Positions 34,586-47,849 of a stretch of 64,000 bases of DNA are shown piece by piece. The notes beneath the pieces were generated by a model. It did no database searches and was not told where the DNA came from. It was given only the letters and a program-made list of their open reading frames with translations. Both the position numbers and the translations under genes were made by a program. This DNA comes from Theristus sp. LFF4_11. Taxonomy: Eukaryota > Nematoda > Chromadorea > Monhysterida > Xyalidae. Every line of letters begins with the position of its first letter. The stretch's first letter is position 1. The stretch lies in the NCBI GenBank assembly GCA_030248135.1, contig JASANC010001709.1, positions 19,131 through 83,130 on the forward strand. Reading direction: 5' to 3'.

Positions 34586-34815
34586 TATGGCCTATTTTTT
34601 TAAACGTGTCCCACTGAAATGACGTCATGTGTCACAAAACATGCGCTTGCCATTCACAGCAAACCAGACTATCCATTTAGCCGATTTCTTCCCGTAAACA
34701 AATGGTGAATGTCGAATCAGTCACACCAAACTGAAATTTTAGTGCCTGTACTTTGACAAACGGCGTTTTTAAATAAAATGACGTCACGTTAGTCCGGACA
34801 CGTTTGAATCAATCC
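34586..34815. mobile_element. MITE C, copy 2
   Basis: Reverse complement of 22885-23112 over its full length with few differences: TTTAAACGTGTCCCACTGAA at one end and CGTTAGTCCGGACACGTTTG at the other. The close match points to recent activity. Confidence 0.85.
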
Positions 34816-36188
34816 ACAATACCTTACTGTCGACGATTGAATTGGGCATCCGAGATCCCAGTTCGACGACCGACCCCGGAAAAAATGTTGCACTGTTGCG
34901 TCTCACGTACCTTACCGTTTCCTGTTTTTGGACTCATGAAATCACCACTTTACTCAGTTTTTGCAGACGTTTTGGGTCGCATTATGTGTGGATGCAACAA
35001 ATGAAGACATAAGCAAACATCGGAACGAACAGAATGCCCCACGACAGGGCAGACGACCATTTTTTTGCCTGCCGCAATCACCCAATCACCCGTCTTACTG
35101 TGACTGTCCTCGTGTATTATACCGACAGGAAAATGACAAAGCTGATTCACACATTGTAATTGACTCAATTTCAATTTCCAGGTCCAAAGATCAATATAGC
35201 GCTTTTATGCTTTTAAAATTTTGATTGCACATCAAAGTTTCAAAGTAAAAAAACGTGAAAACAAGTCACAAAAGTATAAAATTTATGCAGATTTTGTCGA
35301 AAGTGAAACATAATCGATCGTTTGTTTCCAAGCAACCACACTATATGAACAACATGAGTTGACTAGAATATTGTGAGATAAGCTGCTGTCGTATGGATGA
35401 ATTGATGGTGATTTAACGATGTTGATTTTTTTCTAAGAAGCACGGCTCATTCTGGTGATTTTTGTCAAAGAACCGTGGCGTCTACTGAAAAAAAACTATA
35501 AAGAGGTGAGAAAAAAACGAAAATTAATTCCGTTACAAAACGAACAGATTTTGGTTCGGGGTTGATTTCGACCATCTTTTGAACTGCTCACCACTAAAAT
35601 AGTCACGATTTGTTGCAAAAATATATGTTGTCTTGGCGCTTCATTTGACTTTCTCAACAGCAGATTTCTCTCCGCTGTGAAACCACTTGGAAGTCATAAA
35701 ATGTACAATGCTATAAAAAACTGCGATTCACTGAGAAAACTCACAGGCAACGTTTCAGATGATGATGCAGCAATCTCCCACAAAGAATCGCGTACGGATT
35801 TTCTCAGTGTTACACAAGATGATTATGAAGCTTTCAACTTTCGAAACAAAAATTCTATAACGGACACGCATAAGAATATGATCACAGAAAACAAAGGATG
35901 AGATGGTTGTGTCGTCGCGCGCAGTCAAGTTGAGCACAATCACCATGTTGTGCTCGTCGTTGTGTTTAAAATCCAGCATTTTTCGTAATATTTTGATTCA
36001 GGCGTGCTTCGAGCGTGTCCTTGCAACTGGCCGCGGGGGGCCACGAGAGTGCTGAATGAAGAGAGGTGGTCGATTTGACGTCATGTATCATCGTGACGTT
36101 CGCATTCAAAGAGGCAATGGTGTGTGTGAAACGAGTGGTGTCCTGTCCATCATGGACTGAGCGAGTAGTATGTTTGGCCAGCGGTGTG

Positions 36189-39100
36189 TCATGTGCTCGT
36201 CGTTGTGTCGTCGTCGTCGTGCGCCGCCGCAAGCACCGTGTCCGACTGCTCCAGCAGCAGATGCGTGAACTGCTCCAACCGGGGCATCAGTTTGCCCATC
36301 GAGTCGAAGTTGTCGAAGTGCGGCCGCAGCAGCGTTGGCCACCAGCATTTCGCGAGATTACTGACGTCCATCGCAGTTCGCTCGCAGTTGTCGGCGACCC
36401 GTCTGAGGTGCGCGGTCAGGAACCGCAGCAGGGCGGTGTTCTCCGGTGGCAGCCTGGTCAGGATCTGCTGTACGTCGACGGTCTGCGTCTGTTGCTCGCC
36501 GCTCTCCATCGCCTCCATCAGTTCGTCGTACAGCGTCGCCGGAATCACCGGCTCCGGTAGGCAGGCGAAAAAATTTTTCAGCGCCGTCGCCACCGCGTTC
36601 ACGGGCATGTCGAGCGTGGCGATGTCGACAGACGGATTGTCGGCGAATTTTTGCTCCAGTTGTGACACTTGTGCCTGCAAGAAATATACGCACAGCATTC
36701 GCATGTGGTGTTGAAGATGAGAAACAAAACAACAAAATTTTGAACAAATTAAATTTTTAGGTGAAGCACATAAACCGGTTTTCATAATTATTATGACATC
36801 CCACTGATACGCACCACAACAGTCTGTTTCTTCAAACCGGTCAGATTTTTCAGCAGAATGCAGTAAAGTCCGCAGAAAAGAGGGGAAGAAACCGATGTGA
36901 ATAGGAAAACGTACTTAACCACATAAAGGGCTTTTGGCTGCAACCTACTAATACCAGTTCGTTTTTCTTTAACTCCACTTTCGAGAGGCCTGTATTCTGC
37001 GAAAAAGTCTGACAGGTTTAATTTTGAAACAGCGTATTGTACCGTACAAAATATGAGTTGAAATGACTCAATTATCAGCATTAGTCTTTCCAACAAGAGT
37101 GCATACCTGATTGCCAGGCACCCTGTAAAGGCCTTCAAGTGCGAGTCCGCCCTCGTTCTCGATGAACTGCACGCATTTGCGCACGAACACCGGCACACGA
37201 TCGGTCGACTCCGCGGCGAGGTCGGCCAGGGTGGTGCCGTTCGGGACGACGGCGCTGATCGGCGTCTGCCCGCCCGAGATTTTCTTCTTGTTGGCGGACG
37301 CCGCGGACGACGCGGACGAGGACGCTTGCTGCTCGGACATTGGCGACGTCTTTCGAGCGCCGCCGAACAGGAAACTACGCGCAGACGACGATGACGAGGC
37401 CTCCTTGGAGGACGACTCCGCCTCGCACTTGTTGCGTCGCTCGCTCGCCGCTTCGATCGCTGCAACGAAACAGTATATGAATGTGCTGTGCTGTTGTTGA
37501 CAACAAAAAGCTATTATTCATATCTCTGAAAAATGAAGTGCAGATCTCCAAACCGAGTGTTCACACACAGAAACAATATCATTCACGCGAACAACACTGT
37601 GCGATATGACCGTGATGCATGCGCGCGTCATTTTGAATCACATACGCGGTATGAAGGCAAGCATGCACACACACAAACACACACGACGTCACACAAGCTA
37701 GACGCACCATGTTTGCATTGAACGCTACGAACATGCGACAAAAAAACTGACTGCTGCGCGCAACGAAACAGCAAAGACACAGATCAAACGAGGCACAACC
37801 ACCAACAGAAAACAAAAACAAAAAACGTGACATCTGTCTGAAACGTCCGTGTAGTACCGTTGTCGTTCGGCCAACTTTTGCGCGATGTGCTGAGGTTCAG
37901 TGCACTGCGCACCACCGACGCCACAGATTGACTCGCCGTCGTGCCACTGTGCCACGACGTTTTACGAACCGGCGGCCCACCGGGCCGGAAGTCCGGTGAC
38001 AGCGTGTTCATCATTGCGGCTCCCTTCGTCTCGGGAGAACAATGACGCCGGTGAATGCGCTCCTTCTGCTGTTCGTCGCCGCTACTGTTGGCAGACATGC
38101 TGTCTTGCGATCGCCACTCGCTCACTTACAACTGTAGCAACTGCAAATGCGTACAGGATACAACAGAAACATTCGTCAGCCATTTTAGCTGCATTTTGCA
38201 AATTGTGTACTGACGTGACGACCGTATAAATCAACGTGTTCATGTGGTCAACATAAATTATGCAGTGCTGCAGCTGATCCGATAAACAAAATGGACCGCA
38301 GCAAAACCGAAGTGCACTCTGAATAAAATTCTCAGCGAGTTTCAAAGGAGCGGTGGTGCGGTTTGCATAATCGGCCAGTCTGCCATTTTGGCGCTTATTA
38401 TTGCTGCTGCTACTTCAGAGCTGTAGCTAAAAGCAGCAGATGCCTCGTGCTGCGCCGTTCTCTCGAGCAAACTCGCATGAATGTATACGCGCACACAAAC
38501 GCATACAGTGCTTGCTTGCTTCCGGGGAAGCGACAGTGGCACGATTTTTGCTTGATTAGCTGTACATTTTGCAAACAGGCCAATGTCCAGTTCATTGGGA
38601 GTTGCGAGCCGAAAATGGCAATGCGCAGCGGCCAGGTTGATCGTGATTGGCACTGCACGTGTGCGCAGCCATGTGTGCCTGGAGATTGCATGCAGGCGCA
38701 CACAGATGATTGTGACTTCGTGTCGTGTGTGTGTGTGTCCGTGTGTCTGTGTGTTATCAGGCACAGAGACACACACACGTACACACGACGGATTAGTACA
38801 TTGCGCACGTGGGCGTGTGCGCCACTGCATTTTGAAATGACTAAGATTGAAAATTGACAGTGCTTGCTTGTGTGCGCACTCCGCCGCAGCAAGCAAGCGT
38901 CAAGTATTGCAATTAGCTTACACATACAGTCGCCGCAAACAAAGACACGGACGCTGTGGCTGACTGACGTCAGGGGAACGCAAACAAAAACTCGCAAATC
39001 TCGCACGCTGTTGTCGCCGTCCGGCGTCTTAGCGGCCCGTTAATGCGCTTTGATTATTCAAAAAAGTCAACGGCATACAACGCGCAGAAACATGGAAATG

Positions 39101-42100
39101 CGCATGTTTACCGCGCTGCACACGTATGCGGATGTGCACAGAATATGTCGACTCGCGCGACTGCACGAGCTGTAACCTGCGGTTGCACAGCACACACACA
39201 CACACACGCCAACATGAAGCAGTCGATGCTAAATTCCTTGAGGAACGGCCGCCGCAGTCGCACGATTCAGCGGCCTAGCGCATAAGAAATAGAGTGCTTG
39301 CGAATTGCGATTTATATGCACGAGCGTTTGGATTTATGAAACACGCGTCATACAAAGAGATGACTGATATATGCGTATACGGAGCACGCGAGCAGTTTGA
39401 TGAATGAAAGCTCGCCAACGCACAATCTGAGCGTGTGTGTGTTCACGTCAAGTGACGAGTCTTGAACGCATCCAGCTTCAAAATTCAAGCATCTCAAGGT
39501 TTCTTCGTGTGTGCTGACTCTCAACTAGAGCGAGTAGTGTTTCGATTTCGATCGGAGTTCACGCGTTTACCCGCCCGCATACGTCCACCTCTTGCAGTGA
39601 GTTTTTTTTTCTCGACAGCGCAATTGCAAAAAAAAACAGCGTACCTTTTACTGAAATTACGGTATGCCATGTTCCATGTGAAACAAGCGCTGTTTTTTGA
39701 ATGAATTCTCTCAGTGCGGAAATGGAGGGCGTGTAGAGTTCTCATGAACGAGACTTTTTCCACACGATGACGAAGCAAGAATGTGGGTGCTGCCTGAACA
39801 TGATCAAATAGCCATGCTGAAGCCGCATAGTGCGATGCCAATTAGCGCAATGTGCCGTTTTCACAGGCTTCCGTCTGTTTTCATATGCGTAACGTAACAG
39901 CAAGAGGCCACGTGAATCATGAAATGACGTGACAACGACGTAGTCACAATGAAAACAGTTCCGTCCGCTGTTGCGTATTTTCAGTTAGCGAGAATGCGGG
40001 CAGGTGAACGAGCTTGCTGGTTTTCAATTCGTTATTAAATGACAATATTCGAAAAGTCGCCGACGCTTTTCATCGGTTACGTGCAGAACGAACGTGTGCT
40101 TTTGCACGACTGAGCGAAATCGGAGAGAGAAACAAACGCGTACTGTAAAAGTAAACAACCGAACCACAAATGCACACATGAGGAAATAAAACAAAGTTCA
40201 AGGGTGCGGTTGACACTGGAAAGAATCTCGAGTAAACTAGCCGTAGTGAGTGAGAAACACGACACGAACAAGCGCCACCCACCTCGAGTCACGAACGACA
40301 AGTAAACAAGCAAAAAACTGATAAAAAAACCACCGCCAACACCAAAGAACGGGGCACTCACGTGCAATAAATCGCTCGTGTTTGCAGAGGCCATTCTGCA
40401 GCAGCATCACCTGGTCGGCGTTCGCCGGCAGTGCCGGTGCCGTGGACGCCTTCAGTCTACCGAGCGACGGGCGTCGCAGGCGAAACGACGAGGCTACTTT
40501 GCGCACAAAACTCGGGCTGACGCCGCCGCACGTCGCCGAGTGCCGCGGTGCGCGCTTGCTCGTCGCTTGTGGCGAGCGTTCACTCAGTTTGGCGCATTGC
40601 AACGGGCGTACGCTGTCGCGTCGCTCAGCGGCGTCCAGGAGGAGGTCGTCGCCGGAGCGGCTGCTCGTCAACGGCACCACCGGCACGTTCGACGGCGTCC
40701 AGCGTCGATGCGCGCGACTCTGCCGCGACGCGAGCACACAGCGGTACTGACGCGCCAGCAGATTCTCCTCGCTCGCCGAGCGCGCGAGCAACGGCGACTC
40801 TTGCTGCACGAAGCGCGCGTGCTGTCGCAGGAGGTCGGGCGTTGTCGTGCGTTCACGCGTGAATGTGTCGGACGACGCTGATGCGGCATCTGTGTTCGCG
40901 ATAGAAAACACAACAGAAATGGCAAGGAGCCGTCACACACAGCACAATGCACAGAGAACAATCGAGCACAATGACACAGCACACCAAACACAAACTGAAC
41001 CGCGACACGTGCCACGTAGCACACACAGAAAAAACCAGTGCAATTCATGCCTGCCAAACCGATAAGTAATCAAGTGTTTGAATCGTTGAGAAACCAAAAC
41101 AAAACAGCTGGTTGCGCGACCAGAGCGTCGCAACGTGCACATGCTGCCGCTGGCTAACCTTCGTTGGTGCGCTCAGTGACCATGCGTGCCATGTCGGCGT
41201 TCGGCGCGGACGGCAGGTTCGGCACGGCCAGTTTCATCAGCTGGTTGATGTGCGGCATCTCGCCGGTGGACGACTTGCCGGAGCCGGCGCGCCGCGTCTT
41301 GCGCGTGAACACCGCCGGCTGCTGGAAGCAACGCGCGCTCGTTAGTGCACAAACAAACGAACACGCAACTGCACCCGGCAGCTGACAGTTTCATTGCACG
41401 GCACGATTCAGCGGATTCCGTCGTGTGGCAAGCGCACACGTCACATTCGTTCAGAGGTTCACGATTGTTGATCAGCACGGACAATTCAGAAAACTTATCA
41501 TCGGTCTTTATTATTCGAAAAAAACCGTATATTTTTCACAGTGCTACGTGACTTCATGACCTGCCACTTTCATCAAAAACTCGAATTCAAAAAACTACCG
41601 ACGATCAAAACAATTCATCACTTCCACCAATTTGCCGAGTGTATACGGATAAAAAAGAGCGAGAGTCAACTGGTGATCATGACAAGACGCTCAACGCACC
41701 TTGAGCATTGATTTCTGCGGTGCCGACGCGCCCCTGGTCAAGATGGCGGACGGCTCGGTACTGGATGAGACCGGGTAGCTCTTGGACTGGCCCGTTCGCC
41801 GTTGCATCGCTGCGTCACTCGAAGACGACGACGGCGATGACTCGCTTTTCGTGTCGCGATTAGTGGACTGCAAAACGTCTGTTTTTTTGGCAAACATACA
41901 CGGCAGCTGGTTTCGAGCTTACAGATTTTCTCGTTGAATCTGGAATGTTCACCAAACAAAAACACACACTAGTGTGATTGGCAGAGAAGAGATCTAACTA
42001 ATGGTGTGTCGTCGTCGCACACACGAGTGCATCCAGTGCAGTGCAGTGCCGCCCCAGCAACAACACCAAGAATTTGATTCGTCATTCAAATCCAGCTCAT

Positions 42101-45100
42101 TGTGACGTTCGCAGAATTTGAAAAAATAGCACAAAATGTGCAGCGAGTACGAAAGTGTGAAAAATGGTACAATGTAAACCAAGCGAGTGCTCGTTGCTGA
42201 TTGCGGTGTGCTCACCTGGCTGATATGCAACTGATGCACGTCGGAACGTGTCGCATCCAGCACACGTCCATCCGAGCATCGCCGCGAGTACGCCTGCTCG
42301 TCAATTGACGTTGGTAGCACGGTGTCGCCAATGGCACTGCCAATCAGACAGTTGCCACCGCCGCCACTGCCATTGTTGTTGCCTGACTCCGCCTCTACAA
42401 TCACATACACACGCTATTTGAGTGACTATAGCAAAACTGTGCACGCACTATTTGGTATTGTTGAGTGTGACCAGAATTCTCTCAAGCTCGACGTACCGGA
42501 TTATGTTCGAAGAAACCATCACCAAGCAAAAAACAACAATAATAATGAAACGAGCGAGCTGCATAGCACAAAAAAACACACACACAACGTAACAACAACG
42601 CATGTCTAATCTTCTGGCATGTGCGTCTCGATCCGAGCGACATATCGCTAAAGCGTTCTATTGTTTCTACTTAACAGTGTTACGCCAATACAAAAGAAAA
42701 CAAGACACAAAATGCTAGCTAACTGTTTTGTTAATAATAAAAATTTGCAGCAAAAAACCAAACAACCAAACATGACTCGTTTATTGTGCATGTTACACCG
42801 TTGCACACCGTGTGCGTGCGTGTCATTGTTAGTGAGTGAGCGTGTGTGTTACGAGACCTGTGACAAGAGTCGACGGCAGCTCCGTTGTCTGTCCGAAGAA
42901 CACGTCATCTGACGTGGCGGAGAGCAGCGCTGGCGTCACGACAGCTGACTGCGGCGCACGCAAACTGTCGAGCAGAGTGCCGAGCTCGTCGCCACCTTCC
43001 ACGTCAACTAAAATCACCAGTTTTACTCGTCTGTATTCATGCCCACTACTGGATTCACTAAAAAAACATAGCACTCGTTGAAAGAGCCGAATTCTACTTC
43101 AGCAGACATTCGCTTGCGGTACTAAGAGAGACGTTACCATAATGTAGTCGACGGAGGAAAAAAACAGAAGCAGAACGAATAGTCGTTGACAACATACGGT
43201 ATGGCCGATTAAACATGGCAGCTTTTTTCAGGGTTCAATGTGCGCGCGAAATTTAATTGAATGAGAAAAGACGTCAGAAACCCAACTGTATGTCAAATTT
43301 GACGTGTTTCTTGAAATGTGAACCTGCTCTTCCTGTTCATTCATTCTCCTTTGCACACGCGATTGATTGGGCATTATCTTGGCATTCTTGAAAAAGACAA
43401 CTCCTAGTCTGCAACTGATCCCGCCTTGACGGAGAATAAAGGACTGCTTTATTTATTCGACCGTACTGTAAATCGTTCGGAAAATTCGTTTTTTTACATG
43501 TGCTCTGGTAAATAAGCTGAGTTTTACAGAAAGCAAGTGCTGTTAAATATTCTGATTTTTTGATCTACAGAATGTTTGTTTAAACCTGTCACTTCCATTC
43601 GCAGAGCACAAAGCTCGCGGCAACGAAAGAAAGAGAATCGGAGCTACAAGAAAACATGTTTAGACACAAATTGGGTGTTTGATTTCACCAAAACCAAAAT
43701 TCATTCGTTCTTCTTTCTGCAGCTCAAAGTTTTGAATGCCATGTATCCTGCGAAAGTAAGTGACAGACTAAAAGAAACCTGCTGTAATAACTCGTATAAT
43801 TTGAAAAAAAAGAAACAGTAGCAGTTAAGTGCAGGTCAAGAAAGAATGAACGAACCAAGAGTGCGGTTGTAAAAATAATAATAGAGGTTCTACTAAAGAA
43901 AGACAGAAGCAAGCTGAAAGCGCACTAGCGACAAGGCTACTTTGATGTACATTGCGCTGTAGCACTGTTTGGCAAGCGTGATGGGTCAGCACAATCGCTT
44001 AAAGATTCTCGGTTAAAGAACAGTTTGACGATAATTGCAAAAAAAATCAATGCTACAGTGCTGCAGCACAAGACCAGCCACCGCCAAAACCAGCCAGTGG
44101 CCATGTGGACAATGGACACACAGTGAATTCCAACCACATGACACGATTGCACACACGTTCCCGGTTGTCCAGCGACGATTATCGAGAAGAGAAGCAAACC
44201 AAAAAGACAGTCGAAACAGTATGATCTTGTAATCGTAGCGGACGATCGAGGACAACGCGTGCCGAGATCGTGACAATGCAACAAAGAGAAAAAACACACT
44301 TGATAAACTCGATCGACAACACGACATACCGCCAGAGTCCTTCATGGAGGAGCCCATGTTGCGCCGTGGCACCATGAGCAGATCGCTGCCTGCTTCGGTG
44401 CTGCTGTCGCCGCTCGTCCAGCCGCCGCTCTGGAAGTCGCTCAGCGCCGCGTAGCCGACGTCATCCCTGCAACAACGACAACAATGCGTCACTCAATGGC
44501 TAGTGCCGTGTGGTCGACGGTGGAAACCGCTTGCAGTGGAGCGTCTTGAAAACGTGCCAATCAGTGAGCCTTGTCATAGTCACAGCAGCCTTGAGTCTGC
44601 CCCCCCCCACCGAAAACTCACTCCGCCGCATTGATCGTCGGTTCGGCGAGCACCGTGCCCTCGTGCTCGTCAGCGTTGGCCGCCACCTGTCGACGTTCGT
44701 CGTTGTTCAGTTTGCACGACAGCAGCGAGCCGAAGAATGTCGCATAGCAACCAACTGAAAACGCGCGCACACACCACGTTTAGTGCAAATCACGATCACA
44801 CAATATAGATTGAAATTGTATGAATCGCCGGCGACGACGACGTCTCACTGAAGGCAAGCACACGACATAAATTCAGCTGTAAGACTTTTTCGCGGAACAG
44901 AAATGGAACACAAACAAATATTCGCATCGTAAAATAGGGAACGCAAAGGATGATGGAGAGATGGTTGGCGCTGGCGCATTATGATGCTTCACTGCATCGT
45001 AAAAAGTATTTCATGACACAAGGTGTAATGTTAGACGTCTGTGCAATTGGTTTGTAAACAAAACATCTACAGGCCAGGCCACCCGCCCGAGTGACTCAGG

Positions 45101-47806
45101 AAAAACGCAAAAACGGTGTTGTGGAAAGCTTGGTCAGAAACTGCATGTTGAAAAAATGTTTATGACACGGACCGTTTATACAGAAGGTGCGCCGAAATGG
45201 GCAATTTCTGAGCCCACAAAAACTGAGAACGGTCAACGATTATGGTAAAAAAACAAACGAATGAACAAAATTTCAAGCATTTTAAAGAACTTTTTTCGCA
45301 GTCGTTTACGAACTTTAGAAGCTCACCGCATACAGAGAGCACAGTAATTGTTTTCGCATAGCGGGGCTCAAGTCAACTTATCAAAGCGTACATTGTGCGC
45401 GTAAACAGTATATGAAACATGTGCGGAATGAAGTTGTTATTCTCATGAAACGCTTTGGATCACGGGAAAAAGATGAAAATCACCAAGCATATTGAAAGGC
45501 GCATAATATGACGCTGGTCGGAGGCGATCACAGAGGGATAGAATGAGTGGAAAAAATAATGAAAACAAGCGCCTTCGCGCGTTATAACCGAGAAGTTGGC
45601 AATAATAATAATAATGAAAGAATATCGCCGGCGAATGGTGACCGCTTTGCGGGGCAGAACGCGCGAACGCTTTAGCAGAAATGTCATTGACACACTGCCG
45701 ACGGGCGTATGTGTACAGCGCACGTTTCAGCGTGCATTATTATTGCCATATGGTTTTATTCGCTTGGCAGCGCTCGCTTTTTTCCAGCTAGGAGCTCTTT
45801 TCTGGCGCTCAAACAGTAAAATGTGAAACGTTGGTGTGGCGCGCGGTAATGAATGAAGACGTCGATCATATTGTTGCAATCGGCCAGCACGGCCACGACG
45901 GGCTCACGCCGCTACATCAAGTGCACCCACCGAAACAGTGTTTCGCCATTGCTCACATGTGCTATGCGCTACGAGAACACAACCAGCGGCGGCTATAAAG
46001 CGACGTATCTGATTTTCCTTTGCTCTCAAGAAAAACATGTGTCCCATAAACACGAGAAAACAGAACGAATGTGTGTGTGCAGAATCACGGGCGCGCGCGT
46101 CTACCGCTCAGCGTTGTCTGGCTCGGTTGCAAGAAATTGGTAGCGTATGCCGGTTGAAACGTGAAGCCGTGTGTGTATGCGGCGGCCACCAGCGACATGT
46201 GTGTGTGCGCTGACATAACGCTGTCGCCGGCATGGCATAATGTGCAGCTGTTCAACAAAACGCTCAACAGACACAACACGTGCTGCCCGCGATAGGTGTC
46301 GCTGGAATGTTTCGCATGCTTGCAGCGTCATTCATGAGAAATCGACAACGACCAACAATCGTCTTAGTCTTCGCATTAGTCTTACCACCAACAAGCATTC
46401 AGTCTTCGCCACTGACAGTCTGACACTATTGTTTCATCCGCTAACTATCCATATGGATTTGACATCGAGAGCGACACATGCTTGACAGCGGATGCGCACT
46501 TGTTCAAAGCTCAAATTGGCTCAGGTCGAATAATGGAAACTTCGCAACGCTAAATACATTTAGCGCTACTGATGGCTCTAATTGGTAATCGAGTGCACCA
46601 AAGCTGCAACATGATGCATGTAGACTGTTTCAATTGAGTCATATGGAAGCAGCGTGTATGCATCGTACTCGTGTGGCCACTGCTGACTTGTTCGCATGAA
46701 ACATGGTGCACACATTAAAAACGTGTGTTGTGTGTGTGTATGATGCAGATGCAGTGTCGTTAGCCTGCCAGTGGATATAGGTAAGGTGAGGCAAGTCAAT
46801 CGGTCAGTGCAGTCGGCAACAGTGAGAGTGCAGAGCAGCATTGCTGCGTTAGTGCTTGCTACATTAAGCATATGTCGCACATATACACACACGTGATCGC
46901 CATCGCAGTACAAACATAATGCCGTTGAACGGCGCCCGTGTACCAGCGAGCGTGCGAAGTATTGAAGCAGCAAAATACACACAGACACACACACGTTGCG
47001 ATCAAGTGTGCGTGTCATGTGTACGTGTGTGTTTGTGTGCGACAGACATATTCGAGATGGATCGATTAGCGTGTGTCGCACACACAGTGGCGCACAGATG
47101 CGTGCACCACAAGAAACAACAACGTTTTGCCTCGTTACTGAGTGCATTTGTTAAGCATCAGTGGCGCGCTCAAAGGCAATACGTGCTATGTACGTACACA
47201 GAAAATATAGCTGCACGACATATATGTACATTGCATGTGTGCGTCACGCACGTGTGGATGCGCGGCACTTGCACATGCACTCACTGTGTGTGCGGCGGCC
47301 ACATTAAACATTATTGTTGGCGCATGCACACTCGGCCACGGAAGAAAACCACGGCCATCAAGCAGCATTTGCTGAATCTTACAACAATGCACGCAGACAC
47401 TAGCTCACTGATACGCACTGTTTTGTGCGAAATCAACTAATCGGCCTTGCGAATTGCAACTTCCATTATCTAATCACCATAATAACACATTCACATTGAC
47501 GACGCTCAATGTGTGTAACCGTGATCAACACAACTGTTCGTTGCACATGAAATTCAGCCGATTTCTCAAGGCGAAATCTATTCACGGCACCCATGAAGCA
47601 CAAAACGCGGGCAGAATGAACGAACCGTTGCTCAAGTGTGCGACGTTGCACGCTGTCAAACAGTGAAAACGAAGCGCTGCACACACAGACCAAACGGAGG
47701 GGGACTTTTAATCAAAACTGGGTGACGGTGGCGGCGGTTAAGTCAGACGGGCAAAATGAAGCTGCACTATGAAGAACATTGTGTCTGACTTATGAGAACT
47801 CGATCT

Positions 47807-47849
<43 letters not shown>

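Larger units (their letters stand above)
32366..36188. other. KIF23-p190RhoGAP spacer
   Basis: AT-rich spacer of 3.8 kb between the KIF23 start and the p190RhoGAP stop, both on the minus strand. It contains a SINE (32553), a palindromic TCCTAA element (32950-33252), a third TCCTAA fragment at 33740-33790 and a MITE C copy (34586). Small open frames at 33307-33549 and 35677-35901 on the plus strand show no recognisable domain and are not called. Confidence 0.5.

Noticed and set aside
34804..35224. Plus-strand ORFs downstream of MITE C copy 2
   Set aside because: Composition and lack of domains or splice partners give no support for a gene.
46578..47440. Cys/His-rich ORFs at 46.6-47.4 kb on both strands
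   Set aside because: They derive from CA/TG dinucleotide runs within the p190RhoGAP intron; both strands are open equally.
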